A stretch of DNA of 19,915 bases from a bacterium (GTDB lineage Bacteria > Electryoneota > RPQS01). The notes beneath the pieces are model-generated. The model did not search any database and was not told the DNA's origin. It saw nothing but the letters and a program-made list of their open reading frames with translations. The first letter of the stretch is position 1. Each line of letters starts with the position of its first letter. This document shows positions 15,023-19,915 of the stretch, piece after piece. Position numbers and translations under genes: made by a program. The DNA lies in the NCBI GenBank assembly GCA_018814465.1, contig JAHIZR010000269.1, positions 1 to 19,915 of the forward strand, read 5' to 3'.

Positions 15023-16502
15023 TGATACCCGGCATAAACTTGTCTTGCACCTCCATTACTCGTGGGGGAAGAGAGAGTGAATAGCCAGTGCCAAGAATAT
15101 GGGGTGTCACTTGAATGATTAAATCAGTTTTACGCGTAGACGATGCTTTATGACGAAAGAGCGAGCCCAAAAACGGAATATCTCCAAGGAAGGGAACACG
15201 CTCCGTCTTCTCGGAAGACTCGACACCAAGCAAACCGCCGATAACAACCGTCTCACCGTCACGCACGCGAATCGTCGTGGCGGTCGTGCGGCGTTTGATC
15301 CACGGTACTTGGGTATCCTGTGATTCGATAAACTGGAAAATCGACGAAAGCTCAGGGGCAATCTCAGTCGTGATATAGCCGTCACTGTTGATCTTCGGCC
15401 TGACATGCAGCTTTACACCTACGATCGCCTGATCGATCTGTACCTGGCCGCCCACACCGCCGCTGCGAGCGACATAGGGGATTTCATCGACAATCTGAAT
15501 CTCAGCTCCTTGATTGTTCAGTGTCGCAATCGAGGTATTGGCCAGCACCTCGGCACGGCCCTGCTTCAATAACAGATCGAGTGCCAATTCGAAAGCCGAG
15601 ACCTGCTTGGACCAATAGCCCATGCGACGAGTCTCCAACGGGTAAAACGGCATCTGATTCGGAACCCGCCCGCGCTGCGACGGATCCAAACCGGTCAGGT
15701 TTGTGATCCCTTCCGCATCCGTCCGGTTTCCATAAGCGTCAACGGGCGATTCAACGATGACCGTCTGAATATTCGAAAGACGGTTCCAGTCGATTCCCAA
15801 CGCTTCCTCGCCTTCAACCGCGACTTCGATCATCCGACACTCAAGCACAATCTGCAGCGGAGGAATATCCACTTCCTCGATGACGCGACGAATGTCCGCT
15901 ATAATCTTCGGACTCGTAATCAACAACAGCTTGTTGCCGATTAAGTCAATGGTGATCCTCGCATTGAAGCTTCCAAGCATTTCAGCAACAGATTCCGCAT
16001 CCGTATACTGAAGATCCACTACATAAGAGGTAACACCGACTTGGGCTTTTAAATCCTTCTCATCCGCAACCAGAAAGGAATTACCGACAATCTCATAAGA
16101 CAACCCCGCCGCGCGAACCACCAGATTCATGGCCTGCTCGATGGGTGTGTCTTTGAGGTGAATCGAAATCCGCTCTTCCTGATTGACTTGAGGACCGGTA
16201 ACGATGTTGTAGCCGCTCTTGTCGGCTAAAATTGACAATACGGACGGAAGAAACGCATCATCCGCATCGATGGTGACCAGCCTGGAAAGACCATCGCTTT
16301 CGGCTGAGGTTGTTTGCGCGACTGCCGGCGAGATTGTAAAAATCTGCAGCAGAGCGAGTACAAGAACCAGCGTCAGGGCGCCGGTTGCGGCAGAGCGGCC
16401 CGATGCGTCGGACGCGCTGTGCCGTCGTGGTCTAAGTTGCATTGCAAGACTCAACAGGCTATACCCTCTTCGACAAATATGTTGGCGGCAATTTTTTTGC
16501 AT
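15003..16502 (-). CDS. pilQ: Type IV pilus secretin PilQ
   Basis: PilQ forms the gated outer-membrane pore through which the pilus passes. The 499-residue protein has an N-terminal membrane/signal segment (41-63, cut likely after AVA in SPAVAQ), an STN/N0 domain (about 76-148), one N1-type secretin_N module (about 158-213) and the secretin barrel domain (about 217-470). The signature VPFLGDIPFLGSLFRHK (436-452) and VRDGETVVIGGLL (413-425) are clear. There is no AMIN domain and only one N1 module, so it is shorter than proteobacterial PilQ (usually 600-770). The ATG at 16502 gives a 40-residue basic lead before the hydrophobic core; the ATG at 16442 would give a more normal signal peptide. AGGGAG is 13 bases before the first ATG, rather far. 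It follows the pilP-like gene by 26 bases and overlaps the SLBB gene by 20. Confidence 0.95.
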   Translation of the reverse strand: MQKNCRQHICRRGYSLLSLAMQLRPRRHSASDASGRSAATGALTLVLVLALLQIFTISPAVAQTTSAESDGLSRLVTIDADDAFLPSVLSILADKSGYNIVTGPQVNQEERISIHLKDTPIEQAMNLVVRAAGLSYEIVGNSFLVADEKDLKAQVGVTSYVVDLQYTDAESVAEMLGSFNARITIDLIGNKLLLITSPKIIADIRRVIEEVDIPPLQIVLECRMIEVAVEGEEALGIDWNRLSNIQTVIVESPVDAYGNRTDAEGITNLTGLDPSQRGRVPNQMPFYPLETRRMGYWSKQVSAFELALDLLLKQGRAEVLANTSIATLNNQGAEIQIVDEIPYVARSGGVGGQVQIDQAIVGVKLHVRPKINSDGYITTEIAPELSSIFQFIESQDTQVPWIKRRTTATTIRVRDGETVVIGGLLGVESSEKTERVPFLGDIPFLGSLFRHKASSTRKTDLIIQVTPHILGTGYSLSLPPRVMEVQDKFMPGINDQKDN

Positions 16503-16528
16503 TTCGTGTATTTAGCTCCCTCGAGCGC

Positions 16529-17071
16529 TTAATAGTTACGACCGCTCGATATTGAGGTTTTTCTCTCAGATACTTCTCCTTCGGGCGCGGATTCATTGAC
16601 CAGAACCAGCTTCGAACCATCCTTCATGAGAACAGCTTCCTTGGCAGTAATCTGCTGCACGAGAAATCCATTGAAAATATCGCCTTCATGAATGATATGA
16701 CTGCTTCCCATAAACTTGACGATGGCGCTTGGATGATCGCTCAGTACGGTGCAGGATAGACGCATGCGTCCGCGCTGCTCAAGCGTTTCCTTCAATCCCA
16801 AACTGGCCAAGAACGTCTTCGACTGAATGGCTTTCGTCAAGTCCAGCGGGTCACTCTCTACATCGGTCTCATAGAGGATTCGTTCATTCAGATCCTTCTC
16901 GAGCGTGTTCACCGTCTCCTTCAACTGCTCATCTGTGCCAAGCACAATGCTCTTCTGCTTGAACGTCTCGACTTGCTTGGAAATGCGGTAATCACTGTAG
17001 CCGATCCAAATCATGCACATTATCAGCAGGGCAATTAATATACCCCACAATACATTTACACGGTGTGCCAT
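16529..17071 (-). CDS. pilP: PilP-like periplasmic alignment protein
   Basis: A 180-residue protein at the place of pilP, between pilO and pilQ. It has one N-terminal membrane helix (7-24), a short predicted coiled region (30-65), and a small beta-rich domain at about 102-158 with the HEGDIFNGFLVQQITAKEAV segment and a closing DGSKLVLV strand. This is the pattern of the PilP/GspC homology region ('G..i.g..v..I....V.l...g....l'), which binds the secretin N0 domain. Proteobacterial PilP is a lipoprotein; this one is anchored by a helix as in GspC. Sequence similarity is low and the assignment rests on position, size and this domain. It probably links the PilNO ring to PilQ. ATG start; GAGGT lies 12 bases upstream. 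Confidence 0.68.
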   Translation of the reverse strand: MAHRVNVLWGILIALLIMCMIWIGYSDYRISKQVETFKQKSIVLGTDEQLKETVNTLEKDLNERILYETDVESDPLDLTKAIQSKTFLASLGLKETLEQRGRMRLSCTVLSDHPSAIVKFMGSSHIIHEGDIFNGFLVQQITAKEAVLMKDGSKLVLVNESAPEGEVSERKTSISSGRNY

Positions 17072-17090
17072 AAGTTTTTAATGACCTCGG

Positions 17091-17645
17091 CTATCTTTGC
17101 TTTATCAGAGTTAATGTGGAAAGAGTAAGCGCCACCGGTCTTTTATCCATCTTCCCCTCTTTGGCCCACGTCTGGAATTGCTTCACCGTGCTGCTCAGCT
17201 CAAAATCCTGCATCGTGACCAAACGATTGCTCTTTTCCATGTCATTTAAAAAATCCACCAGCGATGCATAGCTGGTAACAAGCTCCATATAATAAGGAAC
17301 CCGGATATGATCCGCAAAATTGCGGCGATTCCCCGGCTCAATGCGCACTAATTCAATATCATGCTCGCGAAGTAAATCCGTCAACTGATCCATGAACGGC
17401 AGTGACGCATCCTCCGCAAGCGAATCACGCGCCGATTGAGCAAGATTCCCTTCAATCAGCTTCGTAACCTGCTTTAATTCGCCCGCAATGATCTGAGCCG
17501 CAATCAGCTTCTCGTTCTCTTTCAGAATCGCGATATCCAACTCGCGAATCTTCGCCGGCTTCGGCTTGTAAACATATTCCTGAAAGTAGTAAAAACCGCC
17601 CGCAACGATCAGGAATACTATCAACGCTGTTATTGTTTTTCTCAT
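17091..17645 (-). CDS. pilO: Type IV pilus alignment protein PilO
   Basis: A 184-residue bitopic inner-membrane protein with a short cytoplasmic tail, one membrane helix (5-21), a coiled segment (about 30-70) and a periplasmic ferredoxin-like domain (about 82-182; MDQLTDLLREHDIELVRIEP, then VPYYMELVTSYASLVDFLNDME). The stretch 'y..l..FL..le...R.v.i..f.l' is the usual PilO signature. In known systems PilO pairs with PilN in the periplasm and carries the link from PilM to PilP and PilQ. The gene is 22 bases after pilN and 19 bases before the pilP-like gene. ATG start with AAGGAA about ten bases upstream. Confidence 0.88.
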   Translation of the reverse strand: MRKTITALIVFLIVAGGFYYFQEYVYKPKPAKIRELDIAILKENEKLIAAQIIAGELKQVTKLIEGNLAQSARDSLAEDASLPFMDQLTDLLREHDIELVRIEPGNRRNFADHIRVPYYMELVTSYASLVDFLNDMEKSNRLVTMQDFELSSTVKQFQTWAKEGKMDKRPVALTLSTLTLIKQR

Positions 17646-17667
17646 TTGCGCAGTATTTCCTTATGGT

Positions 17668-18297
17668 TTACGAGCCTGTGCCCGGTATAAGCGTTCGCTG
17701 TTCTCTTCGCTGCGTGCGCTTCGCTTCAGGATCACGCGTCAGACAGTTCACCGAAAACAGCAACACGTCCTGATCCTCCACGATCTTGCGAACCGATTGA
17801 TCAAACTTGATATCGAACATGCCCGACCGGAAATCCGGAGTTGTCTTCAGAAGTTCGATGAACTTAGAAATGATTTCAAACTCCTTCTGGGAAGAGTCGA
17901 TCATGGCAATGCACTTGATCTTGAATGTGTTCTGCTCGTATTCAAGACCGGTGATCGCCATCCCGGCCGGCATTAGATCCGTAAGCACTTCCAGACGTTT
18001 CGCCCAAAGAAACCGCTCCTTCTCCAACTTCGCCAGCGCCATGACGTCGTCCTTTGAGACATTCGTGCCTTCCCGCTTCAAACTGTCAAGCTCGTACTTG
18101 ATCTGATCCAGCTTGGCCTGCCGGTTGGCTATCTCATGATTAACGGCCTCATTCTGTGCCCAGGTCAGACCGCCCAGGACAATGAAGATCAGCACCATAA
18201 GTAAAAGGAGTAGGAACGAACGCCGTTCCTGCTTCTTATGCTTAAGGACTAATTCCCCTTCGCCCTTGTTTAAGTTGATTGTGAATTGTCTTACCAT
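17668..18297 (-). CDS. pilN: Type IV pilus alignment protein PilN
   Basis: A 209-residue bitopic protein. The N-terminal FTINLNKGEGE fits the conserved INL(L/N) peptide by which PilN enters the groove of cytoplasmic PilM. A basic stretch (KHKKQERR), one membrane helix (28-47), a coiled segment (50-78) and a periplasmic ferredoxin-like domain (about 92-185, FLWAKRLEVLTDLMPAGMAI and ISKFIELLKTTPDF) follow. The C-terminal tail (about 187-209) is rich in Arg and Thr. It stands between pilM and pilO as expected. ATG start without a strong Shine-Dalgarno; the gap to pilM is 75 bases, the longest inside the pilM-to-pilQ run. Confidence 0.9.
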   Translation of the reverse strand: MVRQFTINLNKGEGELVLKHKKQERRSFLLLLLMVLIFIVLGGLTWAQNEAVNHEIANRQAKLDQIKYELDSLKREGTNVSKDDVMALAKLEKERFLWAKRLEVLTDLMPAGMAITGLEYEQNTFKIKCIAMIDSSQKEFEIISKFIELLKTTPDFRSGMFDIKFDQSVRKIVEDQDVLLFSVNCLTRDPEAKRTQRREQRTLIPGTGS

Positions 18298-18372
18298 ACT
18301 CGCCGATGCACCGCCTTCGTATTCAATTCGGATAGCTGGCTATCTCTGTGATTTGCGGATGTCGAATTTCGA

Positions 18373-19449
18373 TTAGTAAATTGCGTGGGCTCGCGCCGCC
18401 AAACCTACCGCCGCCGCAAACTGCGAACGATTCTTGACGTCCGGCGCTCCATCCATCGCGGAAAATGGATCATAAGCTTCCACGGGTACACTGAATTTGG
18501 CTGCCAAGGATTCACACAGCTCTTCGCTTTCAGCAGGACCGCCTAACAACACAAACTTCACGAACTGTGCCTGCCCCGTTTCCTTCACATAATAGCGCAG
18601 AGAACGGTTGATCTCGTCGTTGAGTTTCTCCAAAGGCGTCTTGTCCCGCAAGCTTAAAGCACCCGTCTGCTGCGCGACCTGCTCTTGCTTCGCCTCGCCG
18701 CTCAAACCCTTCGTCCGTTTCAGCTCTTCAGCCTCCCCGAAAGAAACATCGAATGTCTTCATGATCGCATCCGTGAACATGAATCCACCGACCGGAAGAT
18801 CACGGCTGAAAAACATATCCTTGCGCCCAAGAATTACCATGGTCGTGCGGCGGGCGCCCAAATTCAGAAATACCACCACCCCTTCATCCGGCAGTTCCTT
18901 CGTCGCAATGTAGGAATTTACCGCCGCAAGCGGCTCTAAATCCACCACACCCGGCTTTAATTCCAACTCGCGAAGTACATCGAGGTGCGCGTCAAAGGTC
19001 CGCTTCGTCGTCGCCGCTACCAGCACGCGAAGCTTATCCATTTCCCGCTGATCCTCACCCAGCATCATATAATCCACCAATGATTCACTGCCATCCAAAG
19101 GCAAATGCTTCCTGGCCTCGGCGATCACCGATGAATTCATCTCCTCTTCTGGAAGCTGCAATGTCCGCAACTCCTTCGTCGCCATATTGGACCCGCTTAA
19201 ACAGGTTGCCAAATGCGAAATGGAACGAGGACGAATTCCAAGTTCCTGAAACATTTCCAGAATCAACGGCACGACCGCGGCCTTCTTCGGACCATCCGCG
19301 TCGTACTTCTCCTTGCCGGAATAAATATCCCGGCCAATCGCTTTCACAAGCTTCTGATGGCCATGACCGGCCTTCTCAGCGACGACCATCTTTACGGCAT
19401 GAGAGCCAATATCGAGGCCGACTCGAAGATTTGATTTTAATCCAAACAC
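18373..19449 (-). CDS. pilM: Type IV pilus actin-like protein PilM
   Basis: PilM is a cytoplasmic FtsA/actin-like ATP-binding protein that recruits the PilN tail and sits under the inner-membrane platform. The 358-residue protein has phosphate-1 VGLDIGSHAVKMV (10-22, Asp13), the FtsA-like inserted domain (about 40-175, including EARKHLPLDGSESLVDYMML), phosphate-2 VVVFLNLGARRTTMVIL (191-207), and the adenosine motif FVLLGGPAESEEL (299-311). In phosphate-2 the usual Asp is replaced by Asn196. GTG start with a textbook AAGGAG five bases upstream; that sequence can be masked in a small hairpin. It opens the pilMNOPQ-SLBB run, behind a structured 265-base gap. Confidence 0.95.
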   Translation of the reverse strand: MFGLKSNLRVGLDIGSHAVKMVVAEKAGHGHQKLVKAIGRDIYSGKEKYDADGPKKAAVVPLILEMFQELGIRPRSISHLATCLSGSNMATKELRTLQLPEEEMNSSVIAEARKHLPLDGSESLVDYMMLGEDQREMDKLRVLVAATTKRTFDAHLDVLRELELKPGVVDLEPLAAVNSYIATKELPDEGVVVFLNLGARRTTMVILGRKDMFFSRDLPVGGFMFTDAIMKTFDVSFGEAEELKRTKGLSGEAKQEQVAQQTGALSLRDKTPLEKLNDEINRSLRYYVKETGQAQFVKFVLLGGPAESEELCESLAAKFSVPVEAYDPFSAMDGAPDVKNRSQFAAAVGLAARAHAIY

Positions 19450-19454
19450 ATCTG

Positions 19455-19469
19455 CTCCTTATGCAGGAG
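19455..19469 (-). promoter_or_regulatory. Shine-Dalgarno of pilM inside a small hairpin
   Basis: In the transcript CTCCT (complement of 19465-19469) and AGGAG (complement of 19455-19459) can pair around a five-base loop. AGGAG is the Shine-Dalgarno core of pilM, five bases before its GTG start. Pairing would mask the ribosome binding site. The stem is short, so an effect on translation is a hypothesis. Confidence 0.45.
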
Positions 19470-19562
19470 TAATCGGGAATTATTGGTATCTGCTTTCACT
19501 ATTGGTGCGTCTCTCAAATGCTGCGCAGACCGTTACGGGGGGTGTGCACGATGTTTCAGTCA

Positions 19563-19705
19563 TTCCCGACCCGGAAGAATCCGCTAAGGATTCTCCCGCG
19601 TCGACTGACTTATGAGGTGAGTCCTGACCTGTCGGGAAGAGACTCGCGGAACCCGCGCGAGTCCGGGACTCCCGATCGACTATCTTAGAGATCTGGCGCG
19701 ATCTC
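19563..19705 (-). repeat. Cluster of inverted repeats with competing pairings before pilM
   Basis: Several stems are seen. GAGATC (19688-19693) pairs with GATCTC (19700-19705). GACTCGCG (19641-19648) pairs with CGCGAGTC (19656-19663), enclosed by TCGGGA (19632-19637) and TCCCGA (19670-19675). AGAATCC (19576-19582) pairs with GGATTCT (19588-19594). GTCGGGAA (19631-19638) can instead pair with TTCCCGAC (19563-19570), which excludes the outer stem of the second hairpin. GAGTC (19659-19663) and GACTC (19667-19671) offer one more alternative. None is followed by a U-run. The segment may hold the 3' end of the upstream transcript, a structured pilM leader, or both. Confidence 0.5.
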
Positions 19706-19714
19706 GCTTCTCAA

Positions 19715-19915
19715 TTAATTATAACGAACGCGGATATCATTCCGAATAGCCTGCTGCTCTTCAACCGCCTGACCCCACTGTACGACGTCAAACAAGGCCC
19801 GCCCCGACTGGTCAACCGCATCAAAGAAACAGGGCGGCCGGTGAAGAACAAACCGGTCATCGTAAGCGTAAACCTTCAGGTAGCCTGTGCCGCCTTGGTT
19901 CGATCTGTGAACATA
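19715..19915 (-). CDS. C-terminal 66 residues of an unrecognised protein
   Basis: A frame open from the right edge ends with TAA at 19715-19717 after 66 residues. Seen are a Gly/Thr/Tyr-rich beta-like stretch (NQGGTGYLKVYAYDDRFVLH), then RPPCFFDAVDQSGRALFDVV, and a polar end (WGQAVEEQQAIRNDIRVRYN). Codon choice and third-base pattern look like those of the neighbours, and it is in the same direction as the pil genes. I do not recognise a family from this fragment. Its place before pilM suggests a pilus-related protein such as a prepilin-like or surface component, but that is only context. Confidence 0.6.
   Translation of the reverse strand, partial: YVHRSNQGGTGYLKVYAYDDRFVLHRPPCFFDAVDQSGRALFDVVQWGQAVEEQQAIRNDIRVRYN

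Noticed and set aside
6370..19449. A type II secretion system instead of type IV pilus
   Set aside because: PilM with PilN and PilO as separate proteins, and no GspG-K pseudopilins, GspL or GspD-type long secretin, favour a type IVa pilus.
19450..19714. A cyclic-di-GMP riboswitch before pilM
   Set aside because: The idea fits pilus regulation, but I could not match the conserved GEMM core or its tetraloop/receptor parts; only generic stems are seen.

Overview
All genes that can be supported in this window lie on the minus strand, so the window reads from right (19915) to left (1). It comes from a diderm (Gram-negative type) bacterium: there is an outer-membrane secretin, a Wza-like export protein, a lipoprotein and several Sec signal peptides. 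Base composition looks close to balanced and does not change visibly along the window. A long S41 protease with an extra C-terminal domain, a GlmU-like 'NTP_transf_4' sugar nucleotidyltransferase and a diverged PilMNOPQ set suggest the Fibrobacteres-Chlorobi-Bacteroidetes side of the tree or a neighbouring candidate phylum. That placement is inference; no rRNA or other decisive marker is present. I see no insertion sequence, phage gene, tRNA or CRISPR array.

Right part (19915 to 13325): the C-terminal end of an unrecognised gene, a 265-base gap rich in inverted repeats, then a tight type IV pilus operon pilM-pilN-pilO-pilP-like-pilQ. It is followed, with a 20-base overlap, by a polysaccharide-export-type SLBB protein. 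PilM, N, O and P would form the cytoplasmic and periplasmic alignment complex and PilQ the outer-membrane pore. The SLBB protein is an unusual extra member.

Middle part (13217 to 6370): a 909-residue Ig-like (Big/invasin type) repeat lipoprotein, a strong hairpin, then pilB (extension ATPase with a likely cyclic-di-GMP-binding N-terminus), pilC (platform protein), a second hairpin, and pilD (prepilin peptidase). Together with the right part this is nearly a full pilus assembly machine, but no pilin and no PilT retraction ATPase lie inside the window.

Left part (6285 to 1): obg (ribosome-associated GTPase), dprA (loader of RecA on incoming single-stranded DNA), a sugar-nucleotidyltransferase/left-handed beta-helix protein and an S41 processing protease. 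These four overlap end to start and are probably translationally coupled. After a 228-base gap comes an exported TPR-repeat protein cut by the window edge. DprA beside a pilus machine is compatible with natural competence, but no comEA, comEC or comF is seen.

The points most worth a second look are the SLBB protein inside the pil operon, the Ig-repeat lipoprotein between the two pilus blocks, and the leader of pilM with mutually exclusive stems and a Shine-Dalgarno inside a hairpin. I did not find a clearly new enzyme system; the novelty is in composition and regulation of a pilus locus.
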